Source: Moniliella sp. 'wahieum'
Lineage: Eukaryota > Basidiomycota > Moniliellomycetes > Moniliellales > Moniliellaceae
Assembly: GCA_003971905.1 (NCBI GenBank)
Contig: RSEE01000012.1
Location: forward strand, 1 to 64,000
Direction of reading: 5' to 3'
DNA length: 64,000 nt
Shown one piece after another: positions 23,489 through 35,092 of this stretch. Position 1 is the stretch's first letter. The number at the start of each line of letters is the position of its first letter. The notes below the pieces were generated by a model that worked only from the letters and a program-made list of their open reading frames with translations, searched no databases and was not told the origin of the DNA. The translations under genes were made by a program, and so were the position numbers.

Positions 23489-24087
23489 CCCACGAACGAT
23501 CGCTAGCCCCTTGGCCTACTAGTCACGATTCTGGTTTCCTTCGCCTTAGCCCCGATCGTGACAGTCATATTGATGATCGATGATGCCAACGACGGATGCG
23601 CTGTGGATGAGGGCAGGATGCGCATATCGATGGCCACACTCGCAGGCTTCAGGCCCAGCGGCCGCAGCCTGGGGGTGGGTAGTATCGATGTTCTCCATCT
23701 CCCTATGGTAGCCATACCATTCACAGAGCGCAAGGTCTCTATGCCGTCATAGGTTCCCAGAGCTTAGGCTGGGACAGAGACGCTAGGCTGGGACAGAGAC
23801 GCGCTGCGACAGAACAAAATCGGGTGAGACACAATGTTACATCAGGTTGGCCCATGGCACGTTCCGAACCCCCGGCTCGCCCGAGCGGAATTGAATATTG
23901 AGGCGGAACCAAGGCGGGCGCTTCGCTTGCCTGCCCTCCCCTGGGGTTGCGTAAGCGGTGACGCGGAGCGCCAGGCAGGGTGGAGTCGAATCCGCTTCGG
24001 TGCACGGCCACTGTCCCGAGGCGTGCGCGTCGCCCTTCTTCCCCCCCAACCACCACCCCCACCCCACATCACACTACCACCACCACC
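23489..24087. other. Intergenic region upstream of PUP2
   Basis: It contains a tandem 19-bp repeat at 23765-23802 and, just before the PUP2 start, a CA/C-rich leader ending CACCACCACC. No gene was recognised. Confidence 0.5.
23765..23802 (+). repeat. Perfect tandem duplication, 2 x 19 bp
   Basis: The unit TAGGCTGGGACAGAGACGC occurs twice in direct succession without differences. Confidence 0.9.
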
Positions 24088-24922
24088 ATGTTTCTCACCC
24101 GCAGCGAGTACGACCGCGGTGTCACACCTTCAGTCCCGAGGGCCGTCTGTTCCAGGTGGAATATGCCATGGAAGCCATCAAGCTTGGTTCGGCCACGATC
24201 GGGATCGCCGTCGAGGGCGGAGTGGTGCTGGCAGTAGAACGACGGGTGCAATCGGCGTTGCTGGAAGCGTCGTCGATTGAGAAGATTGCCGAGCTGGATG
24301 CGCACATGGGTGCGGCCATGTCGGGGCTGGTGGCCGATGCGCGGACGATGATTGACCATGCGGGGTGACGGCGCAGAACCATACGTTTACCTACGACGAG
24401 CGGATCAAGGTGTCGTCCGCGACGCAAGCCGTGTGCGATTTGGCGCTGCGGTTTGGCGAGTCGACGTACGATGACGAGGCGGGTCATGTCCCGTCCGTTT
24501 GTGCGTGGCATTGTTGATTGGTGGGATTGACCAGGACGGACCACAACTCTACCATGCCGACCCGTCCGGCACGTTTGTCCGGTTTGATGCCAAGGCGATT
24601 GGATCGGGTCCGAGGGCGCCCAGACCGAGTTGGAAGACAAGTACAAGAAGGTACGCCCTCTCTCTTTGCCTTTCGTTTCCCCCCCCCCGTTTCTATTCGG
24701 CTGGGTTGCTGACAGACGACCGACACGCAGGACTTGACGTTGGAGGAGGCAGAGCTGTTGGCGCTCAAAGTTCTGCGCCAAGTGATGGAGGAGAAGTTGA
24801 GTGCGGACAATGTCCAGTTGGCGACTGTGACACCCTGCAAGGCGCCCGATGGCCGTGCCTCGGGCCAGTTCAAGATCCTGGACCAAGCGCAACTTGCGAC
24901 GCTAGTGGAGCGGATTGAGTAA
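24088..24922 (+). CDS. PUP2: 20S proteasome subunit alpha5
   Basis: Alpha5 is one of seven alpha subunits in the outer rings of the 20S proteasome and helps gate substrate entry; it has no catalytic Thr. The ATG at 24088 starts [12 protein letters not shown], the standard alpha5 opening, then [19 protein letters not shown], the alpha-subunit signature, follows in the next frame (one A seems missing near 24123). Later segments are [46 protein letters not shown] and, after an intron at 24651-24730, [19 protein letters not shown] up to the TAA at 24920-24922. The length of about 245 residues matches the family. A CACCACCACC leader directly precedes the start. Frame changes near 24123, 24366 and 24600 look like sequence errors because the protein is otherwise fully conserved. 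Confidence 0.95.
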
Positions 24923-25198
24923 TCCATCTTTCCCCCCCGAATCTACCTGCATGGCCTCCCCAGCTGGCGCCGCTGCCACTGCTTGTCCCACCTGAGGCGT
25001 CTGTCTCTGTAGGCATGGAATCAACGACACGCACAAGCAACGCAAACGACAGAAAGCTCATGTGGGGGCGGAGTAAGTGCCCATGGTGGAAAAGATCTAG
25101 TATACTGGGGGATAGCGAGCTACAGCTACGATGGCAGTTGGTGTGGGAAAAGAGCGCGGGGGGGGGGGGGCAGGGCTGGATAAGCCGCAACAACAACA

Positions 25199-27218
25199 TT
25201 AATCAACCCTTTTGATCGGGTGCAGCAGGGCTGGTGCGCGGCAGGAGGCGTGCGTGGCGCGCCAAGCGTGGTAGATCCTAGCATGGAGCGCATTGAAGTA
25301 ATGGCTGCTTTGGAACTGAATCTTCTCGCCTCCTCGGAATAGAAGGTCTTCTTGTTGATTCGGCTCTCGAGGACGCTGGCACCCACTCATGTTTCATGTA
25401 GATGGGGTGAGGCACTGCAACGCCCTTAAAGGGCAGATCGAGCTCGTGGGTAAATCCGGCCTGGGGGTAAAAGGAAGTATTGCTCATGGCAACTGGGAAT
25501 GGAGAACCAACGTGGGGGGTAGGCTTCGCAGTGAAGTGATTTTCTTGGCTTCGGCATTGACCACGTTCATCGCTTTCAGCAGCTCGCGCGACAAGCGCAC
25601 ATTCGTCCCGATCGACGCACGACGCGGCGTCCGTTCTCCCAAAGGATAATTCGCCACGTCGTATTCCCAAAACCAGCCCGAGCCACGGGGATCAAAGAGG
25701 GGCGCCAAGGAGATCAAGTCGGCCTCCTTGCCCACGCCTGGGACCCACTGGGGGTGAGCTTCCTCGGCGGCCCATTCGCCGCCACCGGGGGGCAGTGGTC
25801 CGGCATGGGGGCCTGTTGGGCATGGGGCGAGGACAGAGCCGGTCCCATTTGGCTTCAGAGACGGACGAGTTGCGGACGTACCATGTGTCGTACTTGTGCA
25901 TGCCCACATCCAGCGGTTCGTTCGACTGTACTCTTCGATGCCCTGGAAAAGGTGGTAGTTATCGAGCGAACGAACGTCCATCTCCAGTTCCACACGAAAC
26001 TGTACTCAGGATGGCCCAGGTACAGTTTCTGCAGCGGCATAAAGCAAGCGCGGTACGAGTCCTGGGCCGCCATGTGGTGCAAGAACTTGCCTGGCAAGCC
26101 CGGATACACGGCCTTCATTTCCGCCACGCTCCAAACTCGACGAGCCCCCAAAATTCAATGGGGATCTCGCGGCGGAGCATCTCCAGTCGGTCCACTCCGA
26201 CGTAAAGATGGCAGCACTCTGGTCCTTGGCCTCGACGAGGATACGCACATCTTTCCGCACACACACCGTGCTGCTCTCGCTTGGTGGGGGCCCATGCGGG
26301 TGGGCGACCACAGGTTTGGCACAGCCCAGACCTGCCTCGACAATGAGCGCCCGCATGTTCAAGATATCGTCTTGGCGCCAGACAAAGCCCTGGTACGAGC
26401 GAAGGATGATCGCATCGCGCTCGTCCGGTCGACGGGTGGTCGTGGGCCCGTCATCGGGCGTCGAGGCTGGCGAAGCAGCGCGTGGTACGCACGCACGGTC
26501 GAGTCGTAGCATGCGTCGAGCACGTTGCGCCAGTTGGGGTACGAGGTGGGGCCGAGGAGTTCGGCGCGACGGTTTTGGCGGTAGAGGCGTTGACGCAACA
26601 GCGCTTCCCAGCGGAGGTTGCCCGGGTCCTTGGCGGAGTCCTTGCCCATCTGTGCGGGCCGGTGGAGGCCATAGAGCGGGCTGTAGTGGTACATGGCTTC
26701 CTCCAGTGCATCGGCTTGGTCCCACTCTGCGGCCTCTTGTGCAAGGCAGCCGCGTGCGCAGGCGGCACACGCGGATGATGAGGAACGTAGTGTTGCCGCG
26801 CTGGACCAGCGGGAGGCGGAGGGTAGAGGGCGCCGACGTGGGCGTCACGTAGGGCGAATAGCGGTCGTGGTAGTGGTGCATTGCTTCGCCGTTTTGGCCG
26901 ACCAGGCTGTGTTGGCCAATGGCCGGGGGGGTGGGAGGCCGGGAGGGGTGGTGTAGTGGGCGCGTAGGGGAGCGGGACGCCGAGGGCCGGGGCAGGAGGC
27001 GCCCAGGGCGCGTCGGGCGGGGCGGGCGGACGGAGCCGGGGTGGGGAAGAGGGACGAGGGGCAGGGCGGCGGTGGGGTCGACGCGCGGGTAGGTGAGGGC
27101 GCGGTAGGCGGTGAAGACCTCGCCCTTGTGGGTCTTGATGCCGAGCACGATGCAGAGGGTGATGAGCGCGGCGGCCACCAGAGCGCAGGAAGGCGGCGGC
27201 GAGCACGCGGATGGCCAT
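25199..27218 (-). CDS. DUF3405 family protein (probable type II membrane protein)
   Basis: DUF3405 proteins are fungal proteins of unknown function, glycosyltransferase-like by general look. Matching segments in order are a hydrophobic N-terminal segment (ALITLCIVLGIK), ERDAIILRSYQGFVW, DILNMRALIVEAGL, VRILVEAKDQSAAIF, YPGLPGKFLHHMA, SYRACFMPLQKLYLGHPEY followed by FVWNW, LEMDVRSLDNYHLFQGIE, EADLISLAPLFDPRGSGW, PRRASIGTNVRLSRELLKAM and FYQ-like aromatic stretches near HPIYMKHEW. The C-terminus YFNALHARIYHAW stops at the TAA at 25199-25201. The start at 27218 (MAIRVLAAAFL) puts a membrane anchor at the N-terminus, so a Golgi or ER location is likely. Segments are scattered over three frames by apparent indels. 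It is divergent from VPS10, with 578 bp between starts. Confidence 0.75.
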
Positions 27219-27796
27219 GGGATGCGGTGGGGGCGGGAGAGGTTGTCGAGGCCGGCGGCGACGGCGGGGCGGAGTGGAGGAGGGGGGCGAGGGGCCAGCC
27301 GGAGGGCAGATGGGGGCCGAGCCAGGCCCAGTCATCGTGGGGGATTGGCGGGGCGGCGGCGGGGGTGCTGGAGGGGATGCTGGCGGGGGGGCTGGGGGCG
27401 GTGCGGGCGGGCGGCGGCGGGTGGCGGGGCGGCGGCGGCGCGAGGCGAGAACGGTGTTGGAGTCGGACGAGACGCGCATTGCGCCGCTCTTGCTGCAGCC
27501 GGTGGTGGGGGCGGCGCGGCGGGCGGCGGTGGCTGTGCGGTGCGGCGCGCATGCAGCGAGGGGCCGCTGCTGCACGGAGGCATGCAGCGAGCCCGGCAGC
27601 GAGCCACGCCCGCATTCGGCCGCCGCGCCCGACGCACCGCGCCAGTGTCCCCGCCGCCGCCCCCCCCGCATTCCGTGCTGCCGCTTCGCCCCCCCCCGCG
27701 CCGCCCGTCACGTGGTGCCCCGAGAGCCCCTCGCCGCTGCGGCCCCACCGCGCTGCCGGCCTCCCGCCGCCGCGCCGACGATGCGACTGCGAATGC
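27219..27796. promoter_or_regulatory. Divergent DUF3405 / VPS10 intergenic promoter region
   Basis: The 578-bp region between the two start codons is GC-rich (long G/C runs) and holds one palindromic CACGTG E-box at 27709-27714. No TATA box is obvious. Long open frames here are a consequence of the GC bias. Confidence 0.45.
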
Positions 27797-30700
27797 ATGC
27801 GGATGCGCACGCGCACGATCGCCCAGCGTGCTTGCCCCCGTTGCTCGCTGCCACGCGTGCTGCTCCTCGCCGCCGCCGCCGTCGGCGCCGCGCTGCGCGC
27901 GCGCCCCTCGTCAAGCACACCTGGTTCGAGCACCTGCCCTGCGCGTCGATTACTTTCCCGACAGCCGCCGTGCTCTGGCACAGCAAGGCCGACGGCCGCG
28001 TCTACCACACCGACGAGGCGCCACCTGGTCCGTCGTCGACGCCATCCCGCCCGCCGGCGCACACCTCCTCCTCCTCCATCCCTACGACAATGGCACGGCC
28101 TATGTCCTGAGCGACAAGACCGAGCACTGGCGCACCTCTGACTACGGCGCCACCTGGACCCAATGGACCTCGCCCGTCGCGCCCACCTCGGCGCCATTCC
28201 GCTCGTCTTCAATGCCGACTATGCTCGCTGGGACGACATTATCTTTCTTGGTCGCACCTGCAAGCCTGGGTGGCTCGCCGACCGCTGCACAATCGAGGTA
28301 TGTCATGGGGCTCTTGCTGCCCGGCGTCTTTCGCTTTCGCTTTGGGTTTCGTTTTGGTTTTGGTTTTCGCGTTTGTTTTTGTTTTTGCTTTGGCTGTCGC
28401 TGACCCCTGCTGTCCTTCGGTCTCTGTGCCCAGGCCTTCCTCACCACCGATGGCTTTGCCTCGGACCTGCACCCGCTCATTGCGCCCGTCTCCACCTGCA
28501 CCTGGGCCAAGGCCACCCCCCAGCTCGCCGTGCCCGCCACCCATCTGGACCGCATCCTCTGCATTACTGCCCCCTCCTCTCGCCCCTGCTGGGCGAGCCA
28601 GTGATGCGTCTGTATGCGTCGGACGACCACTTCCGCACCTCCCACCTCAATCAACTTGGACTTGGGCCGGGATGCGCGCGACTTTATCGGCCTGGGCGCC
28701 CAAGGTTCCTTCCTGGTCGCTGCGCTCAAAGCCCAGTCCAAGGGATCCGCCCACACGCGCCGCCCGACCCTGTTGTATGTCAGCTCGGATGGGCTTAGCT
28801 GGACCCGAGCCGCTTCCCGCACTCGGCCGAGCTTGTCGAGTCGGGGTACACCATCCTCGCCTCCTCGGACAAGAGCTTGGTGGTGGATGTGATCCAAACG
28901 CTGCCCTCGGAGCAGAAGATGGGCACGCTCTACACCTCCTCCAGCGACGGCATTTCCTTTGTCCAGTCGCTCAACCACACATACCAGAACAAGGATGGGA
29001 TTGTGGACTACGAACATCTGTCCAACATCCAAGGCGTGATGATGGTCAATGTTTTGACCGACCCGGGCGGATCAAACCGCCGAGCGTCCCGATCAGCTGG
29101 GACGAAGGCTCGACCTGGTCCCCCATCCGGCTCGACCAAGGTCCCAATCGAGCCATGTCAAGTGCGATGTGACCAAGCCCGAGCTGTGTTCCCTCCACCT
29201 CCACTCGGCACCAAACTGCACAATCTCGGTCGCGTTTCTCCTCCCTCGCTCCGGGCTTTGTAATGGGCGTGGGCAATGCCGGGAGCAGTCTGGACGAGTA
29301 CAAGCAATCATCCACCTGGCTCTCGACCGACGCTGGTCGCACTTGGTCGCCATGTCCACTTCGGCGCACAAGTACGAATTTGGCGACCAGGGTTCGCTGC
29401 TGGTGCTTGTGCCAGACGAAAGCGAGACGGACCACCTGCTGTATAGTTGGAACTTTGGCAAGAACTGGAACAAACTCGCCTTGGGTCTCACGGCGGACAT
29501 CAAGTTCCTCACCACCATCCCGGACAACACGGCGCAAAAGTTCCTCTTGATGGGCGTGGTGAACAAGAAGAATGCGTCCCAGGGCAAGAAGGTGGTGAGC
29601 ATCTTTGTTGATTTCGCCACGGTGGGAAAACGTACTGCCGAGACACCGACCTGGAAAAATGGTTTGTCCAACCGCCGGGGGAGAACGGCTGTCTGCTCGG
29701 ACGCAAGCAATGGTACCTTCGCCGCAAACCGATGCCGACTGCATTGTCGGCCACAAATTCCACGACCCAGTAGGCCACGAAGAGACTGTGCATGCCAAGC
29801 GCACGACTTTGAGTGTGACTTTGGCTTTGTCCGCTCGGCGGACGGGACGTGTGTGGCTGAGCCAGGCGCACCGCTTACCCCCCGGTGCGTGCCAACGCGG
29901 TTCGACCAAGGACTACGCGATGGTCTCTAGTGGCTACCGCCGTGTACCGGGCACAGCGTGCGAGGGCGGGGAACGACTGGACGAGCCGCGTCGGGTGCTG
30001 TGCAAGGACATGCCGCCTCCGCCGCCGCCGCAAGTGCTGGTCGGTCGGACGGAGCTGCCGGCCTCGGTGGCCGATTCGATGTGGCTGCCCGACTCGTCGA
30101 ACGTGCTGTTGCTGCTGAAGGACATGTCGGTGCACCGGTCGTCGGACGAAGGAGGACGTGGGCGCGGATGGAAGATAATGAGGGGGGGAAGAGTATCAAC
30201 TTTTTGCGCATGATCGCCAACCCGTATGCACGCGAACGCGTCTACCTCGTCACGGCGCAGGATGCGGTGCACTATACCACGGACCGGGCCAGACATGGCA
30301 GTGGTTCCGCGCGCCCTTGGAGCCCAACACGATCGGCGTGCCGATTCTCGACTTTCATCCTACCCATCCCGACTGGCTCATCTGGACCGGGATGAAGGAC
30401 TGTAGTTCGCTCTCGGGCGCGTGCCATGCGGAAGCTCACCTGTCCACCGACCATGGGCGGACATGGAAGCTGCTCGATACGTATGTGCGTACCTGCACGT
30501 TCTTGCGTGACGTCAACTTGCCCGTGGGGGACCGCACGATCGTATGGTGAGGTGCAAGCGGTCCAATCTGGTCGTCAGACCACGCCCACAGTGGGCAACA
30601 TGCTCAACATTGTGTTGGGCCAAGACCTGTACAAGAAACGCAAGCAACTCTTTACGGATGCGTTGGCGTTTGCTACGTTTGATCGGTACATGGTCGTAGC

Positions 30701-32401
30701 TCAGTTTGTGCGGGAAACGATGGGCTTGCATCTCATGGTCTCTCTCAATGGCGAGACCTGGGCCCAAACCCTCTTCCCGCCCGGGATGAAACTCGATCAC
30801 AGTGCCTACACCGCTCTCGACTCAACCACCGGCGCGATCTTTTTGCATGTCACGACCGAAGCCACGCCCGGCCGCGAGATGGGCAGCCTGGTCAAGTCCA
30901 ATTGGAACGGCACCTACTTTACCCTCTCGCTGGACAATGTCAATCGCAACACGGTGGGCTACGTTGACTTTGAAAAGATGGTGGACCTGAATGGGATTGC
31001 GCTGGTCACACGGTGCTCAATCCGTCGGAAACGTTGATTGGGGGCATGAAAGCGCTCGCGACGTTGATCACGCACAACGATGGTGCCACCTGGGTCCGCT
31101 CGCCAGCCCGCCCGGGATAGTGACCATCAACCCTACCCGTGCCAAGACGCCGAGTGCAGTCTGCATCTGCACGGCTACACGGAGCGCGACGAGCCGGGCA
31201 CGCTCTACTCGTCCCCGTCGGCCAAGGGTCAGATGGTCGGGTGGGCAATGTGGGCGGCGCTTGTTGCCGTACGCAGAGAGCGATACGTTTTACACGCGCG
31301 ACGCGGGCTTTACCTGGACCGAGGTGCGCAAGGGCGCGCATCGATGGGAGTTTGGTGACCACGGCTCGATCATTGTGCTGGTCAACGAGGAGCCGACGGA
31401 CCGTGTGGTGTACACGTTGGATGAGGGCTTGCACTGGCACGAGCACGTGTTTGGCGCCGCTCAAATCCAGCACATCCTCACGGGGCCCTACGATCGCGCC
31501 AACGGTTCATCTTGCTCGGCACGCAGCCCTACAGCTCGGCGCACACGACCGCGGTCCACCTGGACTTTTCGCCGCTGCAGCCGCGCCAGTGCAGTTCCTG
31601 CCGGGCGTCGACAGTGACTTTGAGCAGTGGTCGCCGTCGGAGCAGCGGGAAGAACGGTGTTGTTTGGGCAGGTGCGGTACTACTGGCGACGGAAGCGGCA
31701 GGCCGCGTGCTGGGTGGGCGAGCAGGCGCTGGAGGACCCAAAGCACGAGCGAATGACCAACCAGTGCACCTGCACCGCCGACGACTTTGAATGCGAGTAC
31801 AACCACGTGCGCAACGCGCAGGGCGAGTGTGTGCTGGTCGAGGGCACACTGGCGCTCGTGTCGGACCCGGTGGGCCAGTGCGCAGCGAGCAAAGACGGCA
31901 TGTGGTACGAGCGCACGGCGTACCGCAAGGTGCCCATGAGCCAGTGCGAGGGCGGGCAGCGCCTGGACCGCGGCCCGGCGCACTCGTGCGGCGGCGCGTC
32001 GTGGGCAGGCCACGGCATGTTCTGGTGGCTGTCGGTGCTGGCGCTGCCGGTGCTGTGTGGCGGGGTGCTGGCGTACTGGTGGACGCAGGGCGGGCGGCGC
32101 GCATCCGGCTGCCGGACGGGCCCAGCGCGTGGCGGGAGCGCAGCGAGGTGGACCGGCGCGACGGACAGCGGGACAGACACTGGCGTCGGTGCCGTACTGG
32201 GTGGCGGGCGCGGTGGGGGAGGCGGGTATGTGGCGGAGGGCGTGGCGGGGAGTGCGGTGGCGTATGCGGCGGCGTGGCTGGAGCGCGTGCCGGCGCTGGG
32301 CACGCGCATCCGCCGTGGGCGCGGCAGCTACGGCGGCTACCGCCACCTGTCGACCGACGACGATGCGGAGATTCTGGGTCGAGTACGACGACGACGAGTA
32401 G
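27797..32401 (+). CDS. VPS10: Vps10-family vacuolar sorting receptor (sortilin-like)
   Basis: Vps10 is a type I receptor that carries hydrolases such as carboxypeptidase Y from the late Golgi to the endosome. The ATG at 27797 opens a signal peptide ([18 protein letters not shown]). Two Vps10 domains follow, with Asp-box propeller repeats such as [29 protein letters not shown] and [11 protein letters not shown]. Each domain ends in a 10CC module: [14 protein letters not shown] with ACEGGERLD near 29790-29980, and [14 protein letters not shown] with CEGGQRLD near 31760-31970. A membrane span ([17 protein letters not shown]) lies near 32040, and a cytosolic tail of about 100 residues contains YRHL, a YxxPhi-type sorting motif, and ends EYDDDE. 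One intron is clear at 28298-28433, inside an unusual T/G-rich sequence. The gene is read across many apparent indels. Confidence 0.93.
28298..28433 (+). other. Intron in VPS10 with TTTCG/TTTTG-rich tract
   Basis: It begins GTATGT, ends GTGCCCAG, and joins [10 protein letters not shown] to [12 protein letters not shown]. Its middle is made of degenerate TTTCGCTT, TTTTGG and TTTTTG units (about 28330-28395), an extended pyrimidine/T-G tract on the transcribed strand. Confidence 0.8.
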
Positions 32402-33290
32402 GCTAGGGTTGGGTTGGCGTCTGCCGCTCGCATGCTATGGATGGGCAGCTGCCTGGCCTATTTCCCTTGTTGGTGTGGCGGTGCGACTACAACGCAGTTG
32501 CTCGTGAAAGGAAAGCAAGCAGCGGATGCGAGATGGGGCGATTGTGGGTGTGGCGGTGTGGCGCCATGAGAGAGGAGACAATGCGAGCAGCCGAGAGGTA
32601 GGTATAGGTTAGCATGACGCATGCAGATTGATGCGGCCCAGACACACACAGGTGGCCTGCGTGGGGCGCCGACATGTGCCATGCCGCCCAGCACGTGATG
32701 TGCTGGTGCGGTGTGGGGGCTGTGTGGCTTGTTGCTGAATGCTGCCGGGGGAGGGGTGATGCATGATGGTGAATTGCTAGCTGCCTCCTGTCGCCCCCTT
32801 GCGTGTGGCATGCGGCGCGGGGGCAGCGCAGGGCAGGTGGGCTGCGGCTGGGTGCGACAGGCGGGCGGCGTGAAAGCGGGCGGGGCGGCGGGCGGGGGGG
32901 GTGGGTGCGCGAGGCGGTCTCGGGCCAGGCGGACGGAGGCGGCTTTCAGACGGCCCAGCCAGGCTCAGATCTCAGACGAGCATGGGTGCAACGGGACGAG
33001 GGACTAGGACGGGTGGCCAGTGGCTGTGGCGGGCAGCGTGGCGCGGGCGGGCTGGGCATGGGCTGGCAAGCGTCTGAATATGGGATCTGGCATGGACAGT
33101 GGATGCGAGTGAATCCCAAGTCGCGCAGCATCCGGCGTGCCTCGTGCCTGGCCATTCTCACGTTCATCCCTCATCGATCCATGCGTCCGAGGCATTTCTC
33201 GCACCACCTCATCCCTCCAGCCCATCCCGCCTTCGCTTAGCCCACCCAGCCTCTCCAGCGCTCACACACCACCACCACCACCACCACCAC
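32402..33290. other. Intergenic between VPS10 and OPI1
   Basis: This is G-rich sequence with short open frames and no motif. The last about 60 bases before the OPI1-like start are a CT- then CAC-rich leader. Confidence 0.45.
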
Positions 33291-35072
33291 ATGTCTTCTG
33301 CTTCCGCCGACCCCCGCCCAGCCGCCCGAGCCGCGCGCCGGCCCCGACAACGCCGCGCCCGACCTGCGCTGCTCGACCCGCGCTTGCCCGACCGCCTGCG
33401 CACCCTCTCCCTCGCCGAGTCGCGCGAGGTACAGCTGGCCATCTCGGCGCTGGCCGACATGCGCTCCGACGCGGGCTCCAGTCAGACGGTAGCCGAGCCA
33501 CCGGCGCCTACTGCGCCCCACCTGCCATCCAGTCCCCCCACCTTGCTCCCGGACGGGAACCAGGGCGCGTCTACTCGCTTCCAGCCTCTTTCCGACGCTG
33601 CCCCCCTCTCTGTTGACGGTGAGACCGAGGAGGGAGAGGAGGCGATGGAGGGCGAGGAGGACGAGGATGGGGTGGGGGCGCACCCCATTGTTCGTAGTAC
33701 CCTCGATGCGATTGAACAAGCCAAGCAAAAGTCCGCCTGGTCAAAGTAGTGTGCCTGCCTGCCTGCCTGGTAGGATTGCTTTTCTTTTCTGGGTCTTGCC
33801 CGCGCTGCGTGTTGACAAGGACTGATACGGTGCAGTACGGAGCGGATCTGGTGGGTTCGATTGGTCGGCCAGTCATGTCGAAAGTGGGTGACTACCTGGG
33901 CGAGTCGAACGTGCAACATCTCGATGGCTTTGCACGAAGACAGTTGGACAGGATCTTGCCTTCGAGCGAGGAGGAGGCGGTCGTATTGGACGATGAGGTG
34001 GCCGAGGCGCGCTTGGACACCCTCTGCCTCGCCACGAGAGGGACGCTCTCACGCTTCGATTCATGCCCATCTCGCTCTTCTTCCCGAATCGCAAAGGGCG
34101 AGGAACGACGGGCAATGCTCAAATATGCCCTGCACCGCGCGCATGGGACCCAAACCCGCTGGTGTGCCTGTTCCTACGCCTCTATCTACCTTCGCCATTC
34201 CCCCTCCCATCCCCACTCGCATCCGCATTCACATTCCACCTCACACGCACTCGCATCGCGCGCGGCCGTACCCGACCGGTCCCTGGCCCGCGAAATCGGG
34301 GGAGGCCAACGCCCAGTGCGGGGTGAGCGGGGCGAGCGGGGCGAGGTGCTGGGGGGCCTGCAGGGTGCCATGGCGCGCTCGCCCGAATCGATCAAGTCAC
34401 TAAAATTGTTTGCAGTGGCTGCAATACGCGACGGCGCACATGGAGCACCACATTACCTCGTTGCGGGACATGATGGTCCAACGGGGGCAGGGATACACCG
34501 ACGTGGTGCCGCCGGACGACCTGACCCAAATCCGGGCGATGTGGTGGGCACGATGCGCGGGGTAGTGGAGGTGGTAAGCAAGTATGCGGGTCGAGCTTTA
34601 CCGGCTCCCGCGCGCAGTGCCGTGCGCGGATTCATCTTGGCTCTCCCGGCGCGCTGGGCGACGCATGCGCAGGAAGACCGGCGCCGGCCCAGGCCGCGCG
34701 CGTGTTCACCTTGGCGGTGGAAAGCTTGGATGTGCTGCGGAGCGTGACGGTGGGTGTTTGGGGAATCGCTGGACCGCGTGGACGGGTGGATGGAACAGGC
34801 GCGCATGATGAGCGTACAGCGTAAACGTGTTGGCACAGGACGATGTATCCCGTTCCTTGTCCGGCCCCGGGCCTGGGCCCGGCGCCACCACCACCCCCAG
34901 CCCAGCACGCAGCGAAGTTTCTGCCGCTTCGTCCAAACGACGACGCGTGCGACCTGCCGACCGCGCTGGCGCCGGTGCCATCGCCTCGTCCCAACCTAGT
35001 AGTGCTCCAGCGCCTCTGCTTGTCCTCCCCCCACCTGTTGATTGTGGGTCGAGCGAAGCACGAGATCGGTAG
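33291..35072 (+). CDS. OPI1: Opi1-type transcriptional repressor of phospholipid/inositol genes
   Basis: Opi1 senses phosphatidic acid at the ER and represses inositol-responsive phospholipid genes in the nucleus. Segments matching the family are SLAESREVQLAISALADMR near the N-terminus, HPIVRSTLDAIEQAKQKS, then after an intron (about 33746-33834) YGADLVGSIGRPVMSKVGD and LDGFARRQLDRI, LQYATAHMEHHITSLRDMM near 34420, VVEVVSKYAGRALPAPARS with VRGFILALPARW near 34570-34650, and FGESLDRVDGWMEQARMM near 34755. The start at 33291 (MSSASADP) directly follows a run of CAC triplets. A nuclear-localisation-like KRRRVRP sits near the C-terminus. The last 70 residues are Ser/Pro-rich, with the stop in the 35070-35072 frame, but 34999 is an alternative end. 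Indels shift the frame several times. Confidence 0.75.
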
Positions 35073-35092
35073 AGCGAAGCACGAGATCGGTA
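35051..35092 (+). repeat. Perfect tandem duplication, 2 x 21 bp
   Basis: The unit GAGCGAAGCACGAGATCGGTA is repeated directly. It overlaps the proposed stop codon region of the OPI1-like gene. Confidence 0.9.

Noticed and set aside
27041-28403. Long Gly/Arg/Pro-rich frames across the DUF3405/VPS10 promoter
   Set aside because: They are low-complexity products of GC-rich DNA. Only the segment from 27797 on, with a signal peptide and sortilin motifs, is supported.
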